From an uncultured Clostridia bacterium (GTDB lineage Bacteria; Bacillota; Clostridia; Oscillospirales; Acutalibacteraceae): a stretch of DNA of 64,000 nucleotides. Position numbers and translations under genes: made by a program. A model generated the notes under the pieces. The model did no database searches, had not been told where the DNA came from, and saw nothing but the letters and a program-made list of their open reading frames with translations. Positions 1-8,710 of the stretch are shown here, in pieces; within the stretch, counting starts at the first letter, position 1; the number at the start of each line of letters is the position of its first letter. The stretch spans positions 21,022 through 85,021 of the forward strand of contig CAKNOA010000003.1 of the NCBI GenBank assembly GCA_930990065.1, given 5' to 3'.

Positions 1-916
1 TGCGGCACAGGGCGTCCCGCCGGTGCTGGTAGGCCTGGCGCGTGCGCTCCACACAGCTCTGGTCACCGGTAATGGCTTCGATGGCCGCCTGCTGCACCGG
101 CAGGAACATGCCGTAATCCATGTTGGATTTGAGCAGTTTCAGCTTTTCGACCATCTCCCGGTTCCCCAGGCAGAAACCCACCCGGGCTCCGGCCATGCCG
201 TAGGTCTTCGACAGGGAATTAAATTCCACCCCCACATCCACAGCACCGGGGTAGGAAAGAAAACTGCCGCCTTTCACCCCGTCAAAAGTCAGTTCGCTAT
301 AGGCGTTGTCGTGCAGCACCATAATGTCATACGTACGGGCAAATTCGATCAGCTCCCGGTAAAACGAGGGCGGTGCAATGGCGCAGGTGGGGTTATTGGG
401 GTACGAAACGATCATCAGCTTGGCCCGGCGCGCCGTTTCGGGATCGATGGCCGAGAAATCGATGAGATAGTCGTTTTCTTTTCTCAGCGGCATGTACGAT
501 AGCTGGGCACCGGCGATCCGGGGGCCGTCGGCAAACACGGGATAACAGGGGTCGGGCACCAGCACGATATCGCCGGGATCGGCGACCGTCAGGGCAATGT
601 GGGACAGCCCTTCCTGAGACCCCATGAGCGAACACACCTGGGTGTCCGGGTCCAGTTCCACCCCATAGCGCCGCCGGTACCAAATGGTCGCCGCTTTTTG
701 CAGCGCCGAGGTATCGCGAATGGCATAGACATAACTTTTCGGGTCCAACGCCGCCTGGCTGAGCACCTGGCGGATACGTTCTTCGGGGGGAATATTGGGC
801 GTTCCCACCGAAAGGTCGATTACGGATACCCCTTGTGCTTCTTTTTCCTGTTTTTTCTGCAGCAGAACCGAAAAAATCCCGGTTCCAAATGCCTCCATCC
901 GATTGGCAAAATGCAT
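1..916 (-). CDS. class I/II PLP aminotransferase (3' end cut by window edge)
   Basis: Fold-type I pyridoxal-phosphate aminotransferase that moves an amino group between an amino acid and a 2-oxo acid in the cytoplasm. I translated the minus strand from ATG at 916, which follows an AAGGAAGCGG ribosome site. The protein starts MHFANRMEAFGTGIFSVLL, has the cofactor motifs SYPNNPT and HDNAYSELTF, and the PLP-lysine motif SLSKTYGMAGARVGF. About 305 residues are visible; the last quarter lies outside the window. It resembles the LL-diaminopimelate/alanine aminotransferase branch (DapL/AlaC-like), but the substrate cannot be read from sequence. The gene upstream on the same strand ends 24 bp away, so the two are probably co-transcribed. 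Confidence 0.88.
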   Translation of the reverse strand, partial: MHFANRMEAFGTGIFSVLLQKKQEKEAQGVSVIDLSVGTPNIPPEERIRQVLSQAALDPKSYVYAIRDTSALQKAATIWYRRRYGVELDPDTQVCSLMGSQEGLSHIALTVADPGDIVLVPDPCYPVFADGPRIAGAQLSYMPLRKENDYLIDFSAIDPETARRAKLMIVSYPNNPTCAIAPPSFYRELIEFARTYDIMVLHDNAYSELTFDGVKGGSFLSYPGAVDVGVEFNSLSKTYGMAGARVGFCLGNREMVEKLKLLKSNMDYGMFLPVQQAAIEAITGDQSCVERTRQAYQHRRDALCR

Positions 917-940
917 GTTTTCCGCTTCCTTTTTTGTTTA

Positions 941-1672
941 TCATTCCCGCCCGGAAAGCCCTTTGCCTTCCCGGATATAGACGGTAATATACACCCTTTT
1001 TTCTTCGATTTTCGCGCTACCTCTTTTTTGCAGGGCTAAACGCGGCAAGCACAAGACTGTACCGCTGCGCACCCCCACCGGAATCTGTACGGGCACCGGT
1101 TCATATCCGGGCAGCAGCAGATCCCGTTTGCCTCCTTCGTGGGCCTGGGCCGCTGAAATCGTCATATGCACCCGTAAGGTTTTTTCCGGCAGGGAAGGGC
1201 GGCTTTCTTTATCCATGGCCTGCCGGGCGTTGTGAAAAGCCAATACGGCAGTTTGGGGGGCCGGAATGCCCCGCAGCCGGATGCCCCCGGAGAGCGTGCC
1301 CACCCACAAGGTGTGATCGTTTCCACCTTCCAGTTCTACCACCTGCCACAGCCGGTAGTCAAACGGTTCCCCTTGGGCAAATCCATAGACCCGGCGGTCC
1401 GTGATGACCAACCGGTTTCGCTTGGCCAAATCTTTTCGGCGGCAGAAAAATGTGTCGCCCATAACAGCCCCCAATGCCAGCACCAAAGCCAGCCCCATGG
1501 CAGCCCCCCAATAGGAACCCGTCAGCGACCGGTCAAACCCCAGCCACCAGTTAGATGCCGTACAGAGTATGAGGTAAACGGCCCCTATACCCAGCAGGGC
1601 ACAGAGCCCGATGCCCAAGGTATAGATCACCTGCCGCCCGGGGCTCTTCCAAAAAACGGTTTCGGCTGCCAC
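941..1672 (-). CDS. membrane protein with PH-like and DnaJ C-terminal-like domains
   Basis: A 243-residue protein with two predicted membrane helices (about residues 13-38 and 52-72). A middle segment (about 83-150, containing RLVITDRRVYGF) has the pattern of bacterial PH domains. The C-terminal segment (about 165-240, with VPVQIPVGVRSGTVLCLP) looks like the substrate-binding domain of DnaJ, which usually reads VxIPxGVxxGxxLRL. No J domain or zinc finger is present. The membrane helices and the PH pattern are seen; the DnaJ-C relationship is by eye only. It sits just upstream of the aminotransferase and downstream of the LCP gene, separated from the latter by a terminator. Function unknown; a membrane-bound protein-interaction module is the best guess. 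Confidence 0.7.
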   Translation of the reverse strand: MAAETVFWKSPGRQVIYTLGIGLCALLGIGAVYLILCTASNWWLGFDRSLTGSYWGAAMGLALVLALGAVMGDTFFCRRKDLAKRNRLVITDRRVYGFAQGEPFDYRLWQVVELEGGNDHTLWVGTLSGGIRLRGIPAPQTAVLAFHNARQAMDKESRPSLPEKTLRVHMTISAAQAHEGGKRDLLLPGYEPVPVQIPVGVRSGTVLCLPRLALQKRGSAKIEEKRVYITVYIREGKGLSGRE

Positions 1673-1692
1673 CTTCTACCTCCTCTCTCAAA

Positions 1693-1741
1693 AACAGCGC
1701 TTCTCCTTTCGATTCAAAGCGAAAAGAGGAGCGCCGTTTTT
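1693..1741 (-). terminator. intrinsic terminator after the LCP gene
   Basis: Inverted repeat with arms 1697-1710 and 1721-1734 (two mismatches), followed by a T run on each strand. On the minus strand it ends the LCP transcript. Confidence 0.75.
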
Positions 1742-1764
1742 TATCGGTCTGTCTTTACGGTTCG

Positions 1765-3000
1765 TTACTTTTGCAGCAGCGGATCTTCCCCGGTATAATC
1801 ATCGGGCAAAGACGCCGTCTCTTCGAACGAGTCTTCATAAATAAAGTGATTGAGCAGCTGGGAGTTCTTTTCCAGGTCGGGGATCAGCACCGACGCCTTC
1901 ATCCCGCTGATAATCACACTGGTACCCGTGTGGTACTGGTTATCGGGCATTTGCAGTTCCAGCATGTCATACCCCAGATAAGCGGGGGCTTCATACACGA
2001 TCTGCAGCATTTCGTCTGGGCTAATGTTGCTGATAATATACGGTACCACCTGATTGGCAATATTCAGCAGGGTGTTGACGTCCGATCCCTTCAGATTTTC
2101 CATCACCAAATCGATCACATGGCGCTGCCGTTTGGTGCGGCCGTAATCGGAATAGTACACTTTCCCGGTTTCCGGGTCGGTATAATCCTGCATACGAATG
2201 CGGGCATAGTACCGGGCCTGCTTGCTGGTGAGTTTATGGGTACCCGCCGTGACATACAGGGAAGGATCTTCGCCGGATTTGCGGTTGATCTCATCGGCTT
2301 CTCCCGCACTCAAATTCACTTCGATGCCGCCTAACGCTTCAATAATCGAGGGAAACGCTTCAAAATCGATGATGACGTATTTGTCGATATCCACCCCGAA
2401 GTTCTTTTCAATGGTTTTTACCAATAGCGGCGCTCCGCCTAGGGAATAGGCCACATTGATGCGGTTGTTAGCATACCCGGGAATCGACAGGTACATATCG
2501 CGCATAAACGATGTCACTTTGATCTTCTGGTGCCGTTTATCGATGGAAATGAGCAGCATCGAGTCGCTGCGGCCCACGTCGTTTTCCTGGTAATCATCCA
2601 CACCCAAGAGCAAGATATTCATGACCTGGTCGTCATGGTACAGCCCGTCTTTCATGTAGGCGTCGCCTTCGGCCACCACACTGGTTTCGCCATTTTGATC
2701 GTCACCGGACGCAGCATTGTCGCTCTGGCTGCTCTCATCGGGCACATAATGGTACCCGGACAATAGGCTATTCGCACGCAGAGCCAAAGCGCCTGCTACC
2801 ACGCAAACCACGCTAAACAAACTGATGACAATGCTGGCCACCATGCGCTTGCGGCTTTTTTTCGGTTTTTCCCCTTTCGGATCACGTTCACTGTGGGAAA
2901 AGATCTCTTCCTGTTCGGCCTGATTGTCCGGCTCAGCGGTATTGGGCGAAAAATCTTCCGGCATTTCGCCCGTTCCGTTTTTCTTTTCTTCTTCCTGCAT
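1765..3000 (-). CDS. LCP family (LytR-CpsA-Psr) cell-wall glycopolymer ligase
   Basis: Membrane-anchored enzyme of 411 residues. Family members transfer teichoic acids or capsular polymers from undecaprenyl carriers to peptidoglycan outside the membrane. The cytoplasmic N-terminus (1-52) is highly charged, one helix spans about 53-75, and the LCP domain follows (about 125-330). Diagnostic stretches are NILLLGVDDY, GRSDSMLLISID, SFMRDMYLSIPG and NRINVAYSLGG, which hold the conserved Asp and Arg residues that bind the lipid pyrophosphate. The start is supported by GGGAGGAA upstream. It is transcribed away from the YfhO/GT2 operon, which also works on wall polymers, so the two units may act on the same polymer (inference). 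Confidence 0.93.
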   Translation of the reverse strand: MQEEEKKNGTGEMPEDFSPNTAEPDNQAEQEEIFSHSERDPKGEKPKKSRKRMVASIVISLFSVVCVVAGALALRANSLLSGYHYVPDESSQSDNAASGDDQNGETSVVAEGDAYMKDGLYHDDQVMNILLLGVDDYQENDVGRSDSMLLISIDKRHQKIKVTSFMRDMYLSIPGYANNRINVAYSLGGAPLLVKTIEKNFGVDIDKYVIIDFEAFPSIIEALGGIEVNLSAGEADEINRKSGEDPSLYVTAGTHKLTSKQARYYARIRMQDYTDPETGKVYYSDYGRTKRQRHVIDLVMENLKGSDVNTLLNIANQVVPYIISNISPDEMLQIVYEAPAYLGYDMLELQMPDNQYHTGTSVIISGMKASVLIPDLEKNSQLLNHFIYEDSFEETASLPDDYTGEDPLLQK

Positions 3001-3311
3001 TGGACGGTTCCTCCCTCTTTGTCAACAGCGTGTCGGCACGAAATCAGGGCCGTTTTTCATTCGATTTCAACATTATATGCCTATCTTCGTATTCTTTAAT
3101 TCTTTTAAAGAAATATTGAGCTCTGGCCTTCAAATTTTGGGATTTCTTTGCATTTTTTGGGGAAAAGGGGCGCTGTCCTTTCTATTTTGTCCCCTATCGC
3201 TTGGCTTTTCCCAGAAAAAGCCCTTTCCCGCTCTTCCCTCTTCTCTTTTTCGTGTGCTATAATGGCTGTGGTTATTCGCTATTTTGGCAAAAATGAAGGA
3301 GGAGCCTTTAT
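3001..3311. promoter_or_regulatory. divergent promoter region between LCP and yfhO genes
   Basis: No gene is seen in these 311 bases. A TATAAT on the minus strand at 3072-3077 with a weak TTAAAG 16 bp upstream probably serves the LCP gene. A TATAAT on the plus strand at 3258-3263, without a clear -35, probably serves yfhO, whose AAGGAGGAG ribosome site lies at about 3296-3304. Confidence 0.5.
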
Positions 3312-5831
3312 ATGCAGCATCTATCAAACGGGGCGGTCCGCCGCCGTTTTCGAGATAACAGCTACCTGCACGCCTTTTTGTTGGGGCTGATGATGTCGTT
3401 CGTTGTCTTTCTGCCCTTTGTGGTGGTGGATAACGGCCTATTTTTGTATTACGGGGACTTTAACGTCCAACAGGTCTCCTTTTATCAGTTGTGCCACGAT
3501 GCGATTCGCAACGGAGAATGGGGTTGGAGCCACCTGACCGATTTGGGGGCCAACTTCATCGGTTCCTATTCGTTTTATTTGCTGGGGAGCCCGTTTTTCT
3601 GGCTCACGATTCCATTCCCCAGTGAAGCGGTCCCGTATCTAATGGCGCCGCTGCTGGTATTAAAATTCGCCTGTGCCACTTTAACGGGGTATATCTATCT
3701 GCGCCGGTATGCAAAAACCGATACCCTCGGACTTGTGGGCGCTATTTTGTACGCCTTTTCCGGCTTTTCTTCTTATAATGTCTTTTTTAACCATTTTCAT
3801 GAAGTCATTGTTTTCTTCCCCCTGCTGATCTGGGCCATGGATGAATACATGGAAAAACGCCGCCGCGGCATTTTTGCCTTGATGGTCTTTGCCTGTTGCT
3901 TTGTGAATTACTACTTCTTCACCGGTATGGTTACATTCTGCATTCTGTACTGGCTCATCCGCATGTTTGCTCATTCCTGGCAGCCCATCAGTGTGAAAGA
4001 CTTTCTGCTGCTCTTATTCGAAGCGGTACTGGGCGTTGGCATGGCCTGTGTACTGCTTATTCCTTCGTGTTTGTGCGTGCTGCAAAACAACCGGGTCAAC
4101 AATCACACCGACGGATGGAACGCACTGCTTTACGACCGCAACCAGCGGTATATTCACATTTTGCAGTGCCTGTTCTTCCCGCCGGACATCCCCGCCCGTC
4201 CGAACTTTACGGTGGATTCCGGCAGCAAGTGGTCGTCTTTGGGGGCGTACCTACCCATGTTCGGCATGACCGGCGTGATTGCCTGGCTACAGGTACGGCG
4301 CCACCACTGGGTCAAACGTATGCTGGCGCTTCTATTCGTCATGGCCATGGTACCGGTACTCAACTCCATGTTCCAGCTGATGGTCAGTTCGTATTACGCC
4401 CGGTGGTTCTACATGCTCACCCTGATGATGGCCTTAGCCACGGTGGAAGCGCTGCAAAACAGCCGGGTCGACTGGAAGCGCGCCATTAAATGGAACACTC
4501 TGATTGTCACCATTTTTGCCGCTACCATCGGGCTTATGCCCGAAACCACCGTCACCGAAGACGCCACCTATGTTACCTATGGCCTGGAAGATTACCCGGC
4601 CCGGTTGTGGAGCTACCTGGCGATTACGTTGCTGGGCATTGCCGCTGTGGCGCTTATTCTGCGGTGGCGCCACCGTGATCCAAAAAGATTCCAACAGCTG
4701 CTCCTACGTATGACGGCCGGGTTCGGGGTTGTGTGCACCCTGTTTATTTTGCTCACCGGCAAAACCCAGACCAGCGATCCCCATACGCACCTGATCCCGT
4801 ACAATATTAACGGCGGCGATAATCTGTCCCTATCCGACGACCTGGATGTGTGCCGCAGCGACTTTTACGGGGCGGTGGACAATGCCGGTATGTTCTGGCA
4901 AATCCCAACCATCCAGTGCTTCCACAGTATTGTGCCCGGTTCCGTGATGAATTTTTACAACAGTATCGGTGTCGCCCGGGATGTGGCGTCCCGCCCGGAT
5001 ATCACCCATTACGCCTTGCGGGGATTGACTTCGTGCAAGTATCTATTTGACGACGACGGCAATTCCGACGATTTTGGCGACATCAGCACCGGAGAAAACA
5101 CCCAAATGCCGGGTTGGTCGTATGTAGGGCACCAGAACGGGTATTATATTTGGCAAAATGATTATTACATCCCCATGGGCTTTTCCTATGATTTTTATAT
5201 CACCCAGGAACAATATGAAGCCCTGTCGGAAAGTGCCCGGGAAAGCATTCTGCTGCACTGTCTGGTGCTGTCGGATGAACAGATCGATACTTATGGCGAT
5301 CTGCTGTCCCACATGAGCAACGCCTACTCCCTTTCCTGGGACGAAAACCAATATAAAATCGACTGTGAAGACCGGGCCAAAACATCTTGTTCGTCGTTTG
5401 CCTACACCACGTCCGGCTTTACGGCCGTTTCCACTGGAGACAAAGAACGGCTGGTCTTTTTCAGCGTGCCGTATGAAGAAGGTTGGAGCGCCACGGTAAA
5501 CGGCGAACCTGTACAAGTCGAACAGGTCAGCGTGGGCTTTATGGCCGTAAAGGTGCCCGCCGGAGAAAGCAACATTGTGTTTACCTACGAAACGCCGGGG
5601 CTGAAAATCGGGGCCCTGATCACCCTGATTTCCGTTATATTGCTGGCCTTGTATCTGCTGGCCGCGCGGTTCTTCCGCCGCCGCCGGGTACCGACTGCTT
5701 CCCACTCGCCGTTTACCCCCCGTCCGTTTTCCCACTTTACCCATTTGCACCAAGACGCCCATTTTGACCCCAAGCATCCCATCTCGGTTAAACCGGAAGA
5801 CGACCCGCTGGAAAAGGAGGAAGAATCGTGA
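3312..5831 (+). CDS. YfhO family polytopic membrane protein
   Basis: An 839-residue protein with about a dozen hydrophobic helices in the first 480 residues, then a large soluble part and a last helix near residues 770-795. The opening (GLFLYYGDFNVQQVSFY, LGANFIGSYSFYLLGSPFFW) is typical of YfhO (PF09586). In Bacillus subtilis, YfhO works with the glycosyltransferase CsbB to add sugars to lipoteichoic acid outside the membrane. Here the next gene is a CsbB-type GT2 whose GTG start overlaps the yfhO stop by 4 bp (GTGA), so the same partnership is likely. The C-terminal tail is Pro/His-rich. The ATG at 3312 has an AAGGAGG site. Confidence 0.9.
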   Translation: MQHLSNGAVRRRFRDNSYLHAFLLGLMMSFVVFLPFVVVDNGLFLYYGDFNVQQVSFYQLCHDAIRNGEWGWSHLTDLGANFIGSYSFYLLGSPFFWLTIPFPSEAVPYLMAPLLVLKFACATLTGYIYLRRYAKTDTLGLVGAILYAFSGFSSYNVFFNHFHEVIVFFPLLIWAMDEYMEKRRRGIFALMVFACCFVNYYFFTGMVTFCILYWLIRMFAHSWQPISVKDFLLLLFEAVLGVGMACVLLIPSCLCVLQNNRVNNHTDGWNALLYDRNQRYIHILQCLFFPPDIPARPNFTVDSGSKWSSLGAYLPMFGMTGVIAWLQVRRHHWVKRMLALLFVMAMVPVLNSMFQLMVSSYYARWFYMLTLMMALATVEALQNSRVDWKRAIKWNTLIVTIFAATIGLMPETTVTEDATYVTYGLEDYPARLWSYLAITLLGIAAVALILRWRHRDPKRFQQLLLRMTAGFGVVCTLFILLTGKTQTSDPHTHLIPYNINGGDNLSLSDDLDVCRSDFYGAVDNAGMFWQIPTIQCFHSIVPGSVMNFYNSIGVARDVASRPDITHYALRGLTSCKYLFDDDGNSDDFGDISTGENTQMPGWSYVGHQNGYYIWQNDYYIPMGFSYDFYITQEQYEALSESARESILLHCLVLSDEQIDTYGDLLSHMSNAYSLSWDENQYKIDCEDRAKTSCSSFAYTTSGFTAVSTGDKERLVFFSVPYEEGWSATVNGEPVQVEQVSVGFMAVKVPAGESNIVFTYETPGLKIGALITLISVILLALYLLAARFFRRRRVPTASHSPFTPRPFSHFTHLHQDAHFDPKHPISVKPEDDPLEKEEES

Positions 5832-6805
5832 AGGCCCCTATCTTATTTCTGGTGGTACCCTGTTACAATGAACAGGAGGTGTTGCCCGAAACCAACCGCG
5901 TCTTGCTGCAAAAACTTACTGCGATGAAGCAAGACGGATTGTGTGATAAAAAAAGCTGTGTGCTGTATGTAGACGACGGCAGCCGCGACGAAACCTGGCC
6001 GATTATCACCCGTTTGCAGCGGGAAAACCCCACTGTGCAGGGGCTAAAACTCAGCCACAACCGCGGCCACCAAAATGCATTGCTGGCCGGCCTCATGACC
6101 GCCGCGCAAGAATGCGACTGCGCGATCAGCCTGGACGCCGATTTGCAGGATGACGTGGGCGTGCTGGATCAGTTTGTGGAAAAATATCTTGACGGCTGCG
6201 ATGTGGTTTATGGCGTGCGCAACCGCCGGGAAACCGATACCTTCTTTAAACGTACTACCGCCCAGGGCTTTTATAAATTTATGCGGCTACTGGGGGCGGA
6301 TGTGGTGTACAACCACGCCGACTACCGCTTGATGAGCCGCCGGGCTTTGGAGGCGCTGGGGCAATACCGGGAAGTGAACCTGTTTTTGCGGGGGCTGGTG
6401 CCGCTCATCGGTTTTCGCAGTGACTATGTCTACTATGACCGGCATGAACGCTTTGCCGGCGAAAGTAAATATCCGCTGAAAAAAATGCTGGCCTTTGCCA
6501 TGGACGGCATCACCTCTTTCAGTGTCAAACCCTTAAAACTCATTTCGCGCCTGGGAATTTTGATCTCGATTCTCAGCATTTTCGGTTTGCTTTATGCGCT
6601 GATCTCTTGGTGTACCGGTCACGCGGTAGCGGGCTGGACGGCCATTATCTCGAGCATTTGGCTGCTTGGCGGCATTCAAATGCTGTGTTTGGGGGTTGTG
6701 GGGACGTATATCGGCAAAATTTACAGCGAAGTCAAAGCCCGTCCCCGCTATATCATCGAAGAATACCGGCACCAGGATTCGGAGGAAAAAGACCATCATG
6801 ATTGA
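5828..6805 (+). CDS. GT2 polyprenyl-phosphate glycosyltransferase (CsbB/GtrB type)
   Basis: A 325-residue membrane glycosyltransferase expected to load a sugar from a nucleotide donor onto undecaprenyl phosphate on the inner face of the membrane. The GT-A domain (about 1-230) shows LVVPCYNEQEVLPETN, YVDDGSRDET and SLDADLQDD (the metal-binding DxD-like site). Two C-terminal helices lie at about 243-264 and 276-300, the usual GtrB/DPM1-like arrangement. It starts with GTG overlapping the yfhO stop, and its own stop overlaps the next gene by 8 bp, so the operon is translationally coupled. Donor sugar unknown; GlcNAc would match CsbB. Confidence 0.92.
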   Translation: MKAPILFLVVPCYNEQEVLPETNRVLLQKLTAMKQDGLCDKKSCVLYVDDGSRDETWPIITRLQRENPTVQGLKLSHNRGHQNALLAGLMTAAQECDCAISLDADLQDDVGVLDQFVEKYLDGCDVVYGVRNRRETDTFFKRTTAQGFYKFMRLLGADVVYNHADYRLMSRRALEALGQYREVNLFLRGLVPLIGFRSDYVYYDRHERFAGESKYPLKKMLAFAMDGITSFSVKPLKLISRLGILISILSIFGLLYALISWCTGHAVAGWTAIISSIWLLGGIQMLCLGVVGTYIGKIYSEVKARPRYIIEEYRHQDSEEKDHHD

Positions 6806-7829
6806 TTTTACCTGTGATTACAGTGAAGGGGCCCATCCGGCCATTTTACAGCGGCTGATGGACACAAATTTTGAGCAGACCCCCGGTTACGGCGAAGACG
6901 CGTACTGCCAGAGCGCCCGGGAGAAAATCCGCTCCCTGTGCGGCGATGTGGATGTGCATTTTCTGGTCGGCGGCACCCAGGCCAACCTGACGGTGATCGC
7001 CTTTTTGCTCAAGCCCTGGCAGGGGGTTTTGTGTGCCGACACCGGCCATATCAATCAGCACGAAACCGGCGCTGTGGAGGCCACCGGCCACAAAGTGCTG
7101 GCCCTGCCTTCCAAAGACGGAAAAATTACGGCCGCCCAGGTCGAGCAGGCCATGGAGGAACACCGGGCCGATGCCACCCACGAACACCGGGTGCAGCCGG
7201 GCATGGTGTTTATCGGTTCCCCTACGGAATGCGGTACCGTTTATACCCGGGAGGAACTTTTAGCGCTTTCGAACGTATGCCGCCGGTATCACTTGCCACT
7301 GTATCTGGACGGTGCCCGGCTGGGATACGGCATGGCCGCCGGAAACGACAGCCTGCGGTGGGAGGACCTGACTGCCTGCTGCGACGTTTTCTACATCGGC
7401 GGCACCAAAGTCGGTGCCCTGTTCGGGGAAGCGGTGGTCATCGTGAACCCCGCCTTGCGCACAGACTTTCGGTATATCATGAAACAGCGCGGGGCCATGC
7501 TGGCCAAAGGGCGGCTATTGGGCCTGCAGTTTGATACCCTGTTTACCGGTCATCTGTACGAGACCATCAGCCGTCACGCCGTGGAACAGGCCCAGCGTAT
7601 CCGCTCGGCCTTTTTGGAAAAAGGGATTCCCCTGCTGTTCGACTCCCCCACTAATCAGCAGTTCCCCATTTTGCGCCGGGAACAGCAAGCGTTCCTCGCC
7701 CAGGATTTCTCCTTCTGCTACTGGGAAAAGGTAGACGAAAACCGGGACAGCGTACGCTTTTGCACCAGTTGGGCCACCCGGGATGAAGATGTAACGGCGC
7801 TCATCCACGCCATTGAACAAATGCCGTAA
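6798..7829 (+). CDS. ltaE: low-specificity L-threonine aldolase
   Basis: PLP enzyme of 343 residues in the beta-eliminating lyase/threonine aldolase family, cleaving threonine or allo-threonine to glycine and acetaldehyde. I took ATG 6798 because GGAGGAAAAA lies 7 bp ahead; the frame is open further upstream, but only inside the preceding gene. Seen motifs: DYSEGAHPAIL at the start, VGGTQANLTVIA, LDGARLGYGMAA and the PLP-lysine stretch YIGGTKVGALFGEA. The ORF overlaps the end of the glycosyltransferase gene by 8 bp and is followed by a strong terminator, so it is the last gene of the yfhO operon. A link to wall decoration is not obvious. Confidence 0.9.
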   Translation: MIDFTCDYSEGAHPAILQRLMDTNFEQTPGYGEDAYCQSAREKIRSLCGDVDVHFLVGGTQANLTVIAFLLKPWQGVLCADTGHINQHETGAVEATGHKVLALPSKDGKITAAQVEQAMEEHRADATHEHRVQPGMVFIGSPTECGTVYTREELLALSNVCRRYHLPLYLDGARLGYGMAAGNDSLRWEDLTACCDVFYIGGTKVGALFGEAVVIVNPALRTDFRYIMKQRGAMLAKGRLLGLQFDTLFTGHLYETISRHAVEQAQRIRSAFLEKGIPLLFDSPTNQQFPILRREQQAFLAQDFSFCYWEKVDENRDSVRFCTSWATRDEDVTALIHAIEQMP

Positions 7830-7842
7830 AAAGCGAGAAAAA

Positions 7843-7888
7843 GCCGCGGGGGAAGAGGTTTTACCTCTTCCCCCGCGGCTTCTCTTTT
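7843..7888 (+). terminator. strong bidirectional terminator
   Basis: GC-rich perfect stem, arms 7843-7858 and about 7864-7879, followed by TTCTCTTTTTA on the plus strand and by A/T-rich sequence on the other. It separates ltaE from the convergent small membrane protein gene. Confidence 0.9.
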
Positions 7889-8349
7889 TATTCACCATAC
7901 CGGCGCTTATAATACTGGTAAAAACCAATTTTTAACCCGGCTGTTACTAGCAAAACCCCCAGCGCCGTTTCAAATGCCGCCATATTCACAAATCCCAGCA
8001 GGAAGACCGCCGCCATCAAGGCGATAAGCAAAATATCCACCAGCAGCCCGCCGCTTTTTTCGTGAATCAGCTGCCGCCTTTCATCATAATATTGCAGCGT
8101 TTCTTCTTCCATCCGCAGCCGGTTTTTGCGCAGGTTCCGGTAGTGGCATAGACGCACAATCACAAAAACCAGCCCGCCAAAATAGACCATACGCGTCACA
8201 TCTTCCGCTAAACTTGTCTGTTCCCGGCTGCTAAGGAAAATCGTCCCGCTGCCTTCCCCGACTACGACCATGGCGATGAGCAGGAGAATCAGCCCCACCC
8301 ATAAAATCACAATTTTCTTCCGAATCCAGGGTTCCGTATGTTGCGCCAT
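7888..8349 (-). CDS. small four-helix membrane protein paired with HTH regulator
   Basis: A 153-residue protein with four hydrophobic segments (about 11-31, 50-67, 103-120 and 124-141) and a charged cytoplasmic segment in the middle (about 68-100). I do not recognise a named family; such proteins commonly sit directly behind a small XRE repressor in Firmicutes. Its start follows the stop of the HTH gene by one base, so the two are translated as a pair, and both depend on the palindrome-flanked promoter at 8609-8637. The likely role is to sense something at the membrane or to be the main output of the repressor (inference). Confidence 0.75.
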   Translation of the reverse strand: MAQHTEPWIRKKIVILWVGLILLLIAMVVVGEGSGTIFLSSREQTSLAEDVTRMVYFGGLVFVIVRLCHYRNLRKNRLRMEEETLQYYDERRQLIHEKSGGLLVDILLIALMAAVFLLGFVNMAAFETALGVLLVTAGLKIGFYQYYKRRYGE

Positions 8350-8350
8350 C

Positions 8351-8569
8351 TTACTTCACTCCTTCCTCTAGCCAGAAAAGCTCCTCCACCGTCACGCCAA
8401 AATACCGGGCCAGCCGCAGCGCCAGGGGCAGGGACGCCGTATACTTGCCCACTTCAATCGAGGTGATCGTCTGCCTTGTCGTGCCCACCCCCCGGGCTAC
8501 TTCTTCCTGCGACAGGCCCCGGGCTTTGCGCAGCTCCCGGAGCTTATTATCTACATGGATTTCCTGCAC
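8351..8569 (-). CDS. small XRE-family HTH transcriptional regulator
   Basis: A DNA-binding protein of 72 residues consisting almost only of a Cro/C1-type helix-turn-helix (KLRELRKARGLSQEEVARGV, TTRQTITSIEVGKYTAS, ending YFGVTVEELFW). A TTG upstream (8590) would give 79 residues, but GGAGGG lies 6 bp before the GTG at 8569, so I prefer GTG. The gene heads a two-gene operon with a small membrane protein. A 26-bp imperfect inverted repeat surrounds its promoter (see 8583-8652), which points to autoregulation. Relatives of this size (YozG/YvaO type) usually repress their own operon. Confidence 0.9.
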   Translation of the reverse strand: MQEIHVDNKLRELRKARGLSQEEVARGVGTTRQTITSIEVGKYTASLPLALRLARYFGVTVEELFWLEEGVK

Positions 8570-8582
8570 CGGTATCCCTCCT

Positions 8583-8652
8583 TTTTGCAAAGCTTACTTT
8601 ACATTTTCAGTATAGATGCTTTCTTCGAAAATGTCAAGTTCACTTTGCAAAA
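8583..8652 (-). promoter_or_regulatory. promoter with long inverted-repeat operator for the HTH operon
   Basis: On the minus strand TTGACA (8632-8637), a 17-bp spacer and TATACT (8609-8614) form a near-consensus promoter. Around it lie two inverted arms, 8583-8608 and 8627-8652, which match at about 22 of 26 positions and both contain TTTTGCAAAG and CATTTTC. One arm covers the -35, the other the transcription start, so bound repressor would block polymerase. Confidence 0.8.
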
Positions 8653-8659
8653 AAGGCAA

Positions 8660-8696
8660 AAAGAAAGCCCTGACCAATTGGCCAGGGCTCTTTTTT
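8660..8696 (-). terminator. intrinsic terminator after ilvD
   Basis: Palindromic stem at 8667-8688 (GCCCTG / CAGGGC arms) with A run on one side and T run on the other. On the minus strand it ends ilvD; it lies just upstream of the HTH promoter. Confidence 0.85.
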
Positions 8697-8710
8697 ATAC
8701 GGTACCAGAA

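Noticed and set aside
3110..3260. Small plus-strand frames in the yfhO leader (up to 112 residues)
   Set aside because: Low-complexity Phe/Leu-rich frames without ribosome site; they reflect the T-rich upstream sequence.
6666..6797. N-terminal extension of the threonine aldolase frame
   Set aside because: It lies within the end of the glycosyltransferase gene; GGAGGAAAAA sets the start at 6798.
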